From Motilimonas pumila (GTDB lineage: Bacteria > Pseudomonadota > Gammaproteobacteria > Enterobacterales > CBDFNC01), in assembly GCF_003596335.1 (NCBI RefSeq), contig NZ_QZCH01000012.1, positions 1 to 64,000 of the forward strand: a stretch of DNA of 64,000 nt, given 5' to 3'. Positions within the stretch are counted from its first letter, which is position 1. Every line of letters starts with the position of its first letter. The position numbers and the translations under genes are program-made. Below the pieces are notes generated by a model, which was given only the letters and a program-made list of their open reading frames with translations, ran no database searches and had not been told where the DNA came from. Of this stretch, positions 54,409 through 63,555 are shown in pieces.

Positions 54409-54699
54409 GTGATTGATGCACAAAGCGACCGAAGAAACTTTCGTCGTATGGCCATAGAGTCGGGTGTTGAAGTAACGTTAGCTGGTCAAAAATACGAAGG
54501 AATGTGTGTAGATTTAAGTGCCACAGGGATGAGCATTACCGTATCAGACAATGTGTTTAAACCTAACGACAAAGTGTATGTGCAATTAACGGCAAATGGC
54601 ACCAGTACGCCGCCGTTAAAAGCCGATGCTGTGGTATTAAGGATCCAGCCCCTAGGGGACAAATACTCGATGGCGGTGCAATTTAGCCAGCTGTCTTAG
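54409..54699 (+). CDS. PilZ-domain protein
   Basis: 96 aa from GTG 54409, a single PilZ domain. The c-di-GMP motifs are present: RRNFRR near 8 (R-x-x-x-R) and VDLSATGM near 34 (D/N-x-S-x-x-G). It is a free-standing c-di-GMP effector that would bind a partner. Unknown target. It follows the PIN-PhoH gene and ends at a terminator. Confidence 0.93.
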   Translation: MIDAQSDRRNFRRMAIESGVEVTLAGQKYEGMCVDLSATGMSITVSDNVFKPNDKVYVQLTANGTSTPPLKADAVVLRIQPLGDKYSMAVQFSQLS

Positions 54700-54758
54700 T
54701 GTAATAATAACACGCTGCTAGGCGTGTTACTCATTAACTGACGATTGCCATCAGCATC

Positions 54759-54781
54759 AAGGCCCTGCAGGGGCCTTTTTT
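54759..54781 (+). terminator. Terminator after the PilZ gene
   Basis: AAGGCCCTGCAGGGGCCTTTTTT, GC-rich stem and T run, 60 bases past the stop. Confidence 0.88.
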
Positions 54782-54854
54782 GTTATTGATTTTTTATCAT
54801 TGGCAGGCTCAGAGCAACGAGTACATGGAATTTATCTAGAACATGGAGAGCAAG

Positions 54855-56105
54855 ATGCGACACCCACTTATCGCTATCACCTTAGCGTTTATCACCGCTT
54901 CAGCATGGGCCGACAATTTGTTGTCTGAGCGTGCAGGGTTTACTACTGTGCTCACTGAGCAACAAAAAATCACTGAGGCCATGCCTCACCCTCCCGCAGA
55001 GATCTTTAAAGTGGTGCAGTATGACAGTGAGATAGGCCCAATGTCGGCGTATTTAAGTCAGCATCAGTTGGCCGAGAATGAAAAGAGGCCGGCGATTATT
55101 TGGCTGACAGGCGGTTTTCCTACCAGCTCTCCAGGTGAATATCTGTGGACGGAGATTGACGTCGACAATGAACAGTCTGCCAGAGTTTACCGCAATTACG
55201 GCATCGTGATGATGCACCCGACTTTACGTGGCGGTACCAAAGGTAACCCTGGCGTGGTGGAGCAGTTTTATGGCGAAGTGAACGATGTTATTAGCGCCGC
55301 TAAGTACCTTAAAAGCCTCGACTATATTGACCCGAATCGGATCTACTTGGGCGGTCATAGTACGGGCGGAACGTTGGCGCTGTTGGTGGCGCAGGCGACA
55401 GACATGTTTGCCGGTGTGATTGCGTTAGGGCCAAGTAGCGACCACTATGGTAAAAAGCGAGCCAATTTTGAGTGGCAAGATAAAGAAATTTACCTAAGAA
55501 GCCCAAGAAATTTCATGTCTTACATTAATACCCCTACCTACATTGTTGAGGGTGAGCAGGGTAGGGCTGCTAATATTAAAGATTTTGAGCAACAGCTTGC
55601 GGCGAAGCCAAATGATAAGGTCACGACCGCCTTAATTAAAGGGGCTGACCACTTTAACCTTATTCACTCTATCAACACCCTCTTTGCCAATGCGATTGTT
55701 TCGAGTAAAAGCGGCGCCTTGTCAATTGATGTAAACAAGCAGCTAATTCCCGCTTATCTGACTTATGTGAAAAAAGTTCAAGAAACCACCGATTTACGCA
55801 TTCTGGCCAATTTGAGATCTCAAGGGGTCGTACTTGACGGTAAGCAAGCGGTGGAGTCATATTATTACGCCCGTTCGCAGAAACCGTTAAACGTCATCGC
55901 GCAGCAAGCCAAAGCGCAAGGCATGAGCGCTTCAGCCATTACCGAGAAAACAGCCAAAGATGGCAGCGTGTTCTATATGGCGAGCATGTCAAAATCCATT
56001 GATATCAGCTCTCTTGCTGAAGTGTTTGCCGCAAGTAAAGCCTTTAAAACCTTGGCTGATGAACAAGAGCTGTATTACGACTATTGGACCCTTGCCAGCC
56101 AGTAA
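54855..56105 (+). CDS. Exported S9-like alpha/beta hydrolase (prolyl oligopeptidase-like fold)
   Basis: 416 aa from ATG 54855 (GGAGAG upstream). Signal peptide to ASAWA. A catalytic domain with RPAIIWLTGGFPTS (oxyanion), MMHPTLRGGTKGNPG, IYLGGHSTGGTLALL (serine elbow near 174) and the His in KGADHFNLIHS near 261. A C-terminal part of about 130 residues (MSKSIDISSLAE, YYDYWTLASQ) is unusual for the fold. Peptidase or esterase, periplasmic; substrate unknown. Confidence 0.85.
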   Translation: MRHPLIAITLAFITASAWADNLLSERAGFTTVLTEQQKITEAMPHPPAEIFKVVQYDSEIGPMSAYLSQHQLAENEKRPAIIWLTGGFPTSSPGEYLWTEIDVDNEQSARVYRNYGIVMMHPTLRGGTKGNPGVVEQFYGEVNDVISAAKYLKSLDYIDPNRIYLGGHSTGGTLALLVAQATDMFAGVIALGPSSDHYGKKRANFEWQDKEIYLRSPRNFMSYINTPTYIVEGEQGRAANIKDFEQQLAAKPNDKVTTALIKGADHFNLIHSINTLFANAIVSSKSGALSIDVNKQLIPAYLTYVKKVQETTDLRILANLRSQGVVLDGKQAVESYYYARSQKPLNVIAQQAKAQGMSASAITEKTAKDGSVFYMASMSKSIDISSLAEVFAASKAFKTLADEQELYYDYWTLASQ

Positions 56106-56158
56106 TTGGCATCACCTTGCAAACGCATTGTTAATGCAATGCATAAAAGGCAAGGCAT

Positions 56159-56193
56159 AAAAAAACGCCCGCTGTGGCACAGCGGGCGTTTTT
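56159..56193. terminator. Bidirectional terminator between the hydrolase gene and leuA
   Basis: AAAAAACGCCCGCTGTG / CACAGCGGGCGTTTTT, with A and T runs on opposite sides, serves both converging genes. Confidence 0.92.
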
Positions 56194-56213
56194 ATTGGTA
56201 TCAAGGTTAGCAA

Positions 56214-57776
56214 TTAAACTTGGTCTTCAATGTTTAATCTGGCTTGTTTTTTTTGCGCAACCGCTTGGGCACGATGAATATGGTTCATTACGTGCACTAA
56301 GGCGAGGGCGGCAGACTCAACCACGTCGGTAGCCAGACCTATACCGTGGAACTTACGGCCGTTGTACTTGGCGACAATATCGGCTTTACCTAGGGCGTCT
56401 TTACCTTCGCCTTTAGACGAAGTTTTGTAATCGTCTATGGTGATGTCATAACCGCTGATACGGTTTAAACATTGGTATACCGCATCGATCGGGCCATTCC
56501 CCGTGGCAGCTTCTACTTTTTCTTCTTGTTCGCCAATTTTCAGCTTCACCGTTGCCGTTGCTAATACACCAGAGCCAGATTGCACGCTGAGATAGTCTAA
56601 GGTGAAGTGCTCGGATTCTTCATGAATATTGTTGAAAAATACCAAGGCTTCAAGGTCGTAATCAAATACTTGGCCTTTTTTGTCTGCCAGCTTGAGGAAA
56701 TCAGCGTATAACTCATCTAGGTCGTAGCTGTTTTCATCGTAGCCGAGCTCTTCCATCCGGTGCTTGATCACGTGGCGACCAGATCGAGACGTTAGGTTAA
56801 GGTTGTTCTGGGTTAGGCCGATGCTCTCTGGCGTGATGATTTCGTATGTGTTTTTCGCTTTTAACACACCGTCTTGGTGGATACCCGAAGAGTGCGAGAA
56901 AGCATTGCCGCCGACGATAGCTTTGTTCGGCTGAATGGGCATGTTACACAACTGACTCACTAATTGGCTGGTGCGGTGAATTTCAGTTGGGCGAATATTA
57001 GTATGCAGCCCGGTAATATCTTTGCGCGTATCCAGGATCATTGCCACTTCTTCTAGTGAACAGTTACCTGCACGCTCACCAATCCCGTTAATGGTACACT
57101 CAATTTGGCGTGCACCATGCTGCACCGCGGCAATGGAGTTTGCAACCGATAAGCCAAGGTCGTCGTGGCAATGCACCGAGATAACCGCTTTATCGATATT
57201 AGGGACGCGATTAAACAAGGTTGCAATTATGCCGCCAAACTCGCTCGGTAAGGTATAACCAACGGTATCTGGGATATTGACCGTGGTGGCGCCGGCATCA
57301 ATGGCAGCTTCGACCATACGACACAAGTTATCAATTGGCGTACGACCAGCATCTTCACAAGAAAATTCAACGTCGTCAGTGTATTTTTTGGCGTGTTGGA
57401 TGGCTTTAACACCCATGGCGAGCACGTCGTCAAAGCCGCGTCTGAGTTTGCTTTCAACGTGAATGGTTGAAGTAGAAATAAAAGTATGAATACGAAAACG
57501 TTCTGCCACTTTTAAAGCTTGACCCGCCGCGTCGATGTCTTTTTCCAGCGCGCGCGATAATGCACAAGGGATGCTGGTGGTGAGTTGCTTAGCGATAGTT
57601 TGTACGGACTCAAAGTCGCCCGGTGATGAAATAGGAAAACCCAACTCCATCACATCTACGCCTAAACGTTCCAGAGACAGGGCAATCTGTAATTTTTCTT
57701 TCACGGTTAAACTTGCGGCTAAAGCTTGTTCTCCGTCACGTAAAGTCGTGTCAAAGATGATCACCTGATCTGTCAT
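56214..57776 (-). CDS. leuA: 2-isopropylmalate synthase
   Basis: 520 aa. It condenses acetyl-CoA and 2-oxoisovalerate in the first step of leucine synthesis. The DRE-TIM barrel begins [16 protein letters not shown], continues with [13 protein letters not shown] and [15 protein letters not shown] (metal HxH), and contains [14 protein letters not shown]. The regulatory C-terminal domain (about 390-510) binds leucine for feedback. leuB, C and D are not next to it, since a terminator follows at once. No leucine-rich leader peptide is seen in the 298 bases upstream. Confidence 0.96.
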   Translation of the reverse strand: MTDQVIIFDTTLRDGEQALAASLTVKEKLQIALSLERLGVDVMELGFPISSPGDFESVQTIAKQLTTSIPCALSRALEKDIDAAGQALKVAERFRIHTFISTSTIHVESKLRRGFDDVLAMGVKAIQHAKKYTDDVEFSCEDAGRTPIDNLCRMVEAAIDAGATTVNIPDTVGYTLPSEFGGIIATLFNRVPNIDKAVISVHCHDDLGLSVANSIAAVQHGARQIECTINGIGERAGNCSLEEVAMILDTRKDITGLHTNIRPTEIHRTSQLVSQLCNMPIQPNKAIVGGNAFSHSSGIHQDGVLKAKNTYEIITPESIGLTQNNLNLTSRSGRHVIKHRMEELGYDENSYDLDELYADFLKLADKKGQVFDYDLEALVFFNNIHEESEHFTLDYLSVQSGSGVLATATVKLKIGEQEEKVEAATGNGPIDAVYQCLNRISGYDITIDDYKTSSKGEGKDALGKADIVAKYNGRKFHGIGLATDVVESAALALVHVMNHIHRAQAVAQKKQARLNIEDQV

Positions 57777-58114
57777 GTTACTTCCCTCTGCTTATATCAC
57801 TTATAAAACAGTGAATTACTGCTTATTATTTGAATGTATTTATCGCTAATTTTTGGTTCTTTGACTAGTATTTTGGTTACTAGCGCTAGACGCGTGTATT
57901 GATACTATAGCGATCACGCCTGCAAGTCGCTGCAGCCATGGTTATTTTTGTGAAAATTGTACGCTTTAATACGTGGTTTTTATAGTTGAGTCAAGATTTA
58001 AGCCCAGCAAACCCTGACGGTATTTGGTATCTGGCGCAGGCTCACAATTGAGAAAATGACTTAATCGCATGCCCCGTGCTGCGCCAGGTTTTTATATGGA
58101 TACTGAGAGAACAC
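57777..58114. other. Divergent intergenic region between leuA and the TetR gene
   Basis: 338 bases. A TATAGT-like -10 candidate lies on the leuA strand near 57906, and AT-rich stretches follow. I see no leader peptide or strong operator dyad. No gene. Confidence 0.45.
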
Positions 58115-58768
58115 ATGACTGCTGACAATCACTCTGAACTCAAACGTAAACCTGGTCGTCCCGAGGGAGGTTCAGATACCCGTGATGTGCTGCTTAACAG
58201 CGCGCGAAACTTGTTTATTGAACGGGGTTATAAAAAGGTCACCACCCGAGCCATTGCTGAGCATGCTGGCACCAATATTGCCATGATCCATTACTACTTT
58301 GGCAGTAAAGAGCAGCTTTATATTGCGGTATTAGATGAAACCATCAAATTGATTGATGATCTTATTGTTGAGCATATGAATAACCCGCACGCGGACTCTA
58401 TGCGTGATATTATTACGCGCCATTATATTGTGATGTCTGAGTTTCCCGAATTTATAAATTTGATGCGCTATTTACAGCAAAACTCGATGGAAACGGGACA
58501 TGATTTTTACCTAGACACGGTTAAAAATCGACTACTGCCTCATTTTAAAACACTGTTAGATAATATGGTTGAGAAAGGCTACATCTCTCAGCAAACTGAC
58601 ACTAATAAGCTGTGTTTGATTATATTAAGTGTATTTTCTCAGCCATTTTCGGTGCAGCCTTTATTTGGTGGAGAGATTGGCATGGAAAACAGCTTGCAGT
58701 ATTACACTGGACTGGGAGAATTTGTCGCCGACTTTGTTGAGAAAGCAATCGCCCCCGATGAAGCCTAA
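58115..58768 (+). CDS. TetR-family transcriptional regulator
   Basis: 217 aa from ATG 58115 (GAGAGAAC upstream). An N-terminal helix-turn-helix at 20-65 (LLNSARNLFIERGYKKVTTR, AIAEHAGTNIAMIHYYFGSKEQLY) is followed by a helical ligand domain. The CerR/YbiH-like group, with a basic tail start (KRKPGRPEGGSD). Divergent from leuA; no obvious target. Confidence 0.9.
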   Translation: MTADNHSELKRKPGRPEGGSDTRDVLLNSARNLFIERGYKKVTTRAIAEHAGTNIAMIHYYFGSKEQLYIAVLDETIKLIDDLIVEHMNNPHADSMRDIITRHYIVMSEFPEFINLMRYLQQNSMETGHDFYLDTVKNRLLPHFKTLLDNMVEKGYISQQTDTNKLCLIILSVFSQPFSVQPLFGGEIGMENSLQYYTGLGEFVADFVEKAIAPDEA

Positions 58769-59104
58769 AACCCGCTAACTGCACTCTTTCAGCCCGCTTT
58801 ATGACTAACAACGCGGGCTTCTCCTGTATCGTAATTTCTGCCATTTCAGGCACCGAATGGATTGCGAGAGCCAGCTTGTTGCGAAGACTTAGTAACCGCG
58901 AATTGCTTCGTGCTTACTGATGGGTTGGCGCTTATGTCTGCGTCGTCTCTCCTCTTAACTCCTTTTGGCTGACTTTATCTTTATTTTGGGCCTTATGTCG
59001 GCTCATTACTTAATTAGTCTTTTGTCACTTTACTGCCTCCAAAGCGTCACTTCATTGTCACTTGGCCTGTTTACTCTTTTGCTGGTATGGCAAAGGAGCA
59101 GCAG
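58769..59104. other. Intergenic region before the PAP2 gene
   Basis: 336 bases. A hairpin (58791-58819) ends the TetR transcript; the rest holds no open frame, repeat or dyad I can support. Confidence 0.45.
58791..58819 (+). terminator. TetR gene terminator
   Basis: AGCCCGC...GCGGGCT with a 15-base loop, followed by TCTCC; weak T run. Confidence 0.55.
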
Positions 59105-59617
59105 ATGAAACTGAATATGATTAGTGAGTTTGACTATGCGTTATCAACGGCTTGCCTTGGACACAAGTTTAACCGCCAAGTGGCAGCCCAATGCAAGTGG
59201 GTGTCGCGCAGCGGCGATGGCCATGGCTACTTTTTGCTCGGCATTTTACTGCTGTGTTTTGAGCACCAGCAAGGAGGTGAGTTTTTTGCTACTTGCTTGT
59301 TGGCGTTTGCCATTGAGTTGCCGGTTTATATTACGTTAAAGCAGGCGTTTAAACGTAATCGGCCAACTAATTTACCTTGCTTTATTGAACCGTCAGACCG
59401 TTACAGTTTGCCATCTGGGCATGCTGCTGCGGCATTTTTAATGGCAAGCCAAATCAGCGTGTTTTACCCCTCGTTCACGATCGTGGCTTTTATTTGGGCA
59501 ACCTTGGTGGCGTTATCTAGGGTATTGCTTGGCGTGCACTTTATCAGCGATATCATCGCTGGGGCATTGCTAGGAATGAGCGCGGCTTACTTTACGTTAT
59601 CTTTGGTTGGAGTGTAA
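59105..59617 (+). CDS. PAP2-family phosphatase
   Basis: 170 aa from ATG 59105 (AAAGGAG before). Five to six helices. The three PAP2 motifs are present: KQAFKRNRP near 81, LPSGHAAAA near 102 and SRVLLGVHFISD near 139. It dephosphorylates lipid phosphates such as undecaprenyl or phosphatidyl phosphates. It is followed after three bases by the glycosyltransferase gene, a pair also seen in Vibrio. Confidence 0.92.
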   Translation: MKLNMISEFDYALSTACLGHKFNRQVAAQCKWVSRSGDGHGYFLLGILLLCFEHQQGGEFFATCLLAFAIELPVYITLKQAFKRNRPTNLPCFIEPSDRYSLPSGHAAAAFLMASQISVFYPSFTIVAFIWATLVALSRVLLGVHFISDIIAGALLGMSAAYFTLSLVGV

Positions 59618-59620
59618 TAC

Positions 59621-60724
59621 ATGCGCGTTTTGTATGGCGTTCAAGGAACCGGTAATGGCCACATTACACGGGCGAGAAAAATGTCGCGTGCCCTAGCGGA
59701 CGCTGGCATTGAAGTGGACTACCTTTTTTCTGGGCGCGAGCCTGATGGTTATTTTGACATGGCACCATTTGGTGATTATCGCACCCGTAAAGGTCTGACA
59801 TTTAGTTCAGGTCATGGTGAAATCAGTCATATTCGCACCTTGCTGAATGCCAACCCTTGGCAGTTTTTGAAAGACGTACGCCAACTTGACGTCAGTCAAT
59901 ATGACCTGGTACTGAATGATTTCGAACCTGTTTCAGCTTGGGCCGCCAAGCGGGCCAAAAAAACCTGTATCGGTATTTCTCACCAAAACGCGTTTCGCTA
60001 CGACATTCCTAAAGTCGGCAATACAATGGTTAATCAGCTTTTAATGAAGTATTTTGCGCCGACTAAAACGGCCATTGGCGTACATTGGTATCATTTTGGG
60101 CACGCGATTTTGCCGCCCATCGTTGAAATGCTCGATAGCGATGAAACGGTTGAAAACAAAATATTAGTGTACTTACCGTTTGAGTCTTTATCTGATGTAG
60201 TCGACTTATTACGTCGTTTTAGTAGCCATAGCTTTCATTGTTATCACCCTGATGCAACCGATGTGGATATAGAGAACGTCAAGGTACGCGCATTAAGCCG
60301 TACTGGCTTTCAACACGACTTACATGACTGTGCCGGCGTGATCGCCAATGGCGGTTTTGAGTTACCTTCTGAAGCCATGCAAATGGGTAAGAAAATGCTG
60401 CTTAAACCCCTTGCGGGTCAGTTTGAGCAGCTCAGTAATGTGGCGACACTGGAAATGATGGGGCTGGCGACTAAACTGGAAAAGTTAGACGCCGCAGAGG
60501 TGGCCAAATGGTTGCCGACAGACAGCTTTGGTAAGGTGCGTTTGCCCGATGTTGCCCAGGCCTTAGCGCAGTGGATAAAGCAAGGGCAGTGGGATGATTA
60601 CCAAGGCCTAAAAGAGCAGTTGTGGCAGCAAGTTGTCTTTCCTGAAAATGTATTAGATCAGCTGCCCGAGTCACAGTTGTTGCGCTCGGGATCGCTGGCA
60701 TGGGATATCGCTTTACGCAGTTAG
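59621..60724 (+). CDS. MJ1255/VC2487-family glycosyltransferase
   Basis: 367 aa, GT-B fold. The N-terminal loop GVQGTGNGHITRARKMSRAL is the family signature; the C-terminal nucleotide-sugar half has GVIANGGFELPSEAMQMGKKM, like MurG and MGDG synthases. Membrane-associated activity on a lipid or glycan is likely, but no member has a proven substrate known to me. It starts three bases after the PAP2 stop, so lipid phosphate release and glycosyl transfer are probably linked. Confidence 0.9.
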   Translation: MRVLYGVQGTGNGHITRARKMSRALADAGIEVDYLFSGREPDGYFDMAPFGDYRTRKGLTFSSGHGEISHIRTLLNANPWQFLKDVRQLDVSQYDLVLNDFEPVSAWAAKRAKKTCIGISHQNAFRYDIPKVGNTMVNQLLMKYFAPTKTAIGVHWYHFGHAILPPIVEMLDSDETVENKILVYLPFESLSDVVDLLRRFSSHSFHCYHPDATDVDIENVKVRALSRTGFQHDLHDCAGVIANGGFELPSEAMQMGKKMLLKPLAGQFEQLSNVATLEMMGLATKLEKLDAAEVAKWLPTDSFGKVRLPDVAQALAQWIKQGQWDDYQGLKEQLWQQVVFPENVLDQLPESQLLRSGSLAWDIALRS

Positions 60725-60822
60725 CCCCTTGGTATTGAGAGGGGACATTTATCAACCGCATTGGCTGGCAATCTAATTGGCCTGTGCCATGCTTAATAAT
60801 GAGACAGGTAAAGGAGCACAAG

Positions 60823-60978
60823 ATGCGTTTTAGTAATGAAAATGGCGAAGAAATAAACTTAGCCGACAACTTAACTCTCAAAGAGCTGATCGATATGGGC
60901 GTAAGCGTATCAGTGTCTGAAGACTTAGACCCTAATAACGCGATTTGGTTGGCCGAGCCGGAAAATAATGAGCATTAA
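60823..60978 (+). CDS. Small acidic protein, third gene of the PAP2/glycosyltransferase unit
   Basis: 51 aa from ATG 60823, with AAAGGAG before it. Acidic and soluble: MRFSNENGEEINLADNLTLK, then ELIDMGVSVSVSEDLDPNNA. It has no signal peptide. The strong ribosome site and position between the glycosyltransferase and a terminator support it as real. Function unknown. Confidence 0.7.
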   Translation: MRFSNENGEEINLADNLTLKELIDMGVSVSVSEDLDPNNAIWLAEPENNEH

Positions 60979-60998
60979 TTGGCTCACTGCTTAATGTG

Positions 60999-61025
60999 AA
61001 AGGGCGTCTGCGGACGCCCTTTTTA
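60999..61025 (+). terminator. Terminator of the PAP2/glycosyltransferase unit
   Basis: AAAGGGCGTC-TGCG-GACGCCCTTTTT, a strong intrinsic terminator with a tetraloop. Confidence 0.92.
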
Positions 61026-61227
61026 CTTTCTCATATTCACTATGTTGCAGGTGCTTTTCTTGTGTAATTGTCTGCTCGCTTAAATAAACCAAGCATTTCT
61101 TCGCACCGCTGAAAAAATCAATAGACGAATAAAGTGAAAAATTATTACACTTGTTAATCTATCTCGGCACACTTTGTTTGCCATAATATCCTTATTAATG
61201 AAACCGTAACTCAACGGGAGAGTGTCA

Positions 61228-62946
61228 ATGGAAATGTTATCCGGCGCTGAAATGGTGATCCGTTCACTGGAAGACGAAGGCGTAAAACACATTTTTGGTT
61301 ACCCTGGTGGGTCCGTTCTTGATATTTATGATGCCTTATTTAACAGTGACGATATCGAGCACTTTTTAGTTCGCCATGAACAAGCAGCCGTGCATATGGC
61401 TGACGGTTATACTCGTGCCACTGGAAAGGTGGGGTGTGTATTAGTGACTTCAGGCCCTGGGGCAACAAACTGTATTACCGGCATTGCCACCGCTTATATG
61501 GACTCAATTCCTATGGTGGTGTTATCAGGCCAGGTGCCAACCAATTTTATTGGTGATGATGCTTTCCAAGAAACCGACATGCTGGGCGTTTCAAGACCGG
61601 TCGTTAAACACAGCTTCTTGTGTAAGACTGCCACCGATATTCCTATGGCGATTAAAAAAGCGTTTTACCTTGCGTCTACCGGCCGGCCGGGGCCAGTGGT
61701 TGTGGATTTGCCAAAAGACGTGCAAAACCCAAAGCTTAAGTTTCCATACGAATATCCTGCTGAAGTGCACATGCGCTCATATAACCCAACCTTAAGTGGC
61801 CACAAGGGCCAAATTAAGCGGGCGGTGAATGCTTTAATGGCTGCTAAGCGTCCAGTACTTTATGTTGGCGGCGGCGCTATCAATGCAGAGGCATCGGGCG
61901 ATGTCATTCAATTAGCCGAGCAGTGTAATTTACCCGTGGCCAGCACCTTAATGGGGTTAGGCGCGTTTCCAGGCACGCACCAGCAGTCGCTTGGCATGCT
62001 TGGCATGCATGGCACATACGAAGCCAATATGTCGATGCATAACGCCGATCTGATTTTTGCCGTTGGCGCGCGCTTTGACGACAGGGTGACTAACGCGGTT
62101 AACAAGTTCTGCCCAAATGCGACCATTATGCACATCGATATTGATCCGACTTCGATATCTAAAATCATTAATGCCGATATTCCAATTGTGGGTTCGGTTG
62201 AAGTGGTACTGCGACAAATTCAGCAGGCGATTGCCGACACCAATGCGTTGAGTAAGCAAGCGGATTTATCCGAGTGGTGGCAAATGATCAATGGCTGGCG
62301 TGAAAAAGAGTGTTTGGTGTATGCCAAGTCTGACTCAGTGATTAAGCCACAGCAAGTGATTGAAGCGCTTTATAAAGTGACCAAAGGGCAAGCTATCGTT
62401 ACCTCTGATGTTGGCCAGCATCAAATGTTTGGCGCCTTGTATTACCCATTTGATAAACCGCGTCAATGGATCAACTCTGGCGGTCTGGGCACTATGGGCT
62501 TTGGTTTTCCAGCTGCAATGGGCTGTAAGGTGGCCTTGCCAGATGCGGAAGTAGCTTGTATCACTGGGGATGGCTCCATTCAAATGAATATTCAAGAGCT
62601 GTCTACTTGTATGCAATATAACTTGCCAGTGAAAATTGTATCCCTCAATAACCGCTCTTTAGGGATGGTGAAGCAGTGGCAAAAAATGTTCTACGAAGGG
62701 CGTCAATCTCATTCATACATGGACTCGGTGCCGGATTTTGTCAAGCTGGCGGAAGCTTATAACCATGTTGGCATTCGTGTGGATAAACCAGAAGACCTAG
62801 AGCCGGCGTTAGAAAAAGCCTTTGCGATGAAAGACAGGCTGGTATTTTTAGACATAGCGGTAGACCCAGAAGAGCACGTCTACCCCATGCAGATAAAATT
62901 TGAGAGCATGAAAGACATGTGGTTAAGCAAAACGGAGAGAACTTAA
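61228..62946 (+). CDS. ilvI: Acetolactate synthase III large subunit
   Basis: 572 aa from ATG 61228 (MEMLSGAEM, as in E. coli IlvI, with GGGAG seven bases before). It forms acetolactate or acetohydroxybutyrate from pyruvate in isoleucine, valine and leucine synthesis; needs ThDP, Mg and FAD. The catalytic glutamate is in [14 protein letters not shown]; the ThDP motif is [21 protein letters not shown] ending NN. Stop overlaps ilvH (TAATG). Regulation by Lrp is known in E. coli; I see no clear leader here. Confidence 0.96.
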   Translation: MEMLSGAEMVIRSLEDEGVKHIFGYPGGSVLDIYDALFNSDDIEHFLVRHEQAAVHMADGYTRATGKVGCVLVTSGPGATNCITGIATAYMDSIPMVVLSGQVPTNFIGDDAFQETDMLGVSRPVVKHSFLCKTATDIPMAIKKAFYLASTGRPGPVVVDLPKDVQNPKLKFPYEYPAEVHMRSYNPTLSGHKGQIKRAVNALMAAKRPVLYVGGGAINAEASGDVIQLAEQCNLPVASTLMGLGAFPGTHQQSLGMLGMHGTYEANMSMHNADLIFAVGARFDDRVTNAVNKFCPNATIMHIDIDPTSISKIINADIPIVGSVEVVLRQIQQAIADTNALSKQADLSEWWQMINGWREKECLVYAKSDSVIKPQQVIEALYKVTKGQAIVTSDVGQHQMFGALYYPFDKPRQWINSGGLGTMGFGFPAAMGCKVALPDAEVACITGDGSIQMNIQELSTCMQYNLPVKIVSLNNRSLGMVKQWQKMFYEGRQSHSYMDSVPDFVKLAEAYNHVGIRVDKPEDLEPALEKAFAMKDRLVFLDIAVDPEEHVYPMQIKFESMKDMWLSKTERT

Positions 62947-63440
62947 TGCGCAGCATCTTATCGATATTAATTGAGAACGAAGCCGGCGCTTTGTCTCGCG
63001 TGGTGGGATTATTTTCTCAACGTGGTTACAACATTGAGTCACTGACTGTGGCGGTTACTGATGATCCTACTTTGTCACGCATGACCATTACCACCAATGC
63101 GGATGAGCGTAAAATAGAGCAAATTGTTAAGCAATTACATAAGTTGGTCGACGTATTAAAGGTATCGGAGCTGACTGATGGCGCTCATGTTGAGCGCGAG
63201 TTAATGCTGGTCAAAGTGAAAGCTTCAGGCAGTAAACGCGATGAAGTGAAACGCAATGCCGATATTTTCCGAGGTCAAATTGTAGATGTGACGCAAAGCT
63301 TGTACACGGTGCAACTCAGCGGCACGACCGAAAAGCTCGATGCTTTTATTGCTGCTTTAGGTGAAGCCACTGAAATTGTTGAAGTGGTTCGCTCTGGCGT
63401 TTGTGGCATTGCGCGTGGTGAAAGAGCGCTGCGTCCTTAG
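62946..63440 (+). CDS. ilvH: Acetolactate synthase III small (regulatory) subunit
   Basis: 164 aa from ATG 62946, overlapping the ilvI stop by one base. The ACT domain (1-80: RSILSILIENEAGALSRVVG, FSQRGYNIESLTVAVTDD) binds valine for feedback; the C-terminal part (90-164) contacts the large subunit. The length equals E. coli IlvH (163 aa). It closes the operon. Confidence 0.96.
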   Translation: MRSILSILIENEAGALSRVVGLFSQRGYNIESLTVAVTDDPTLSRMTITTNADERKIEQIVKQLHKLVDVLKVSELTDGAHVERELMLVKVKASGSKRDEVKRNADIFRGQIVDVTQSLYTVQLSGTTEKLDAFIAALGEATEIVEVVRSGVCGIARGERALRP

Positions 63441-63470
63441 TTACACACCTTCTTATCCTAAAGTGTATAA

Positions 63471-63501
63471 CTCAACCTTAACCTATCAGGTTAAGGTTGA
63501 G
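63471..63501. terminator. Hairpin after ilvH
   Basis: CTCAACCTTAACC-TATCA-GGTTAAGGTTGAG, a perfect 13-base stem, 30 bases past ilvH, with no T run. It may stop transcription weakly from both sides. Confidence 0.55.
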
Positions 63502-63555
63502 CCTGTTCTGGCAGACTAAAGCGACTGAGGTAGCCGCGATTTCTGCTGATATCAG

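Noticed and set aside
57777..58075. Leucine leader peptide before leuA
   Set aside because: No short frame with a Leu run and no attenuator hairpin found on the leuA strand.
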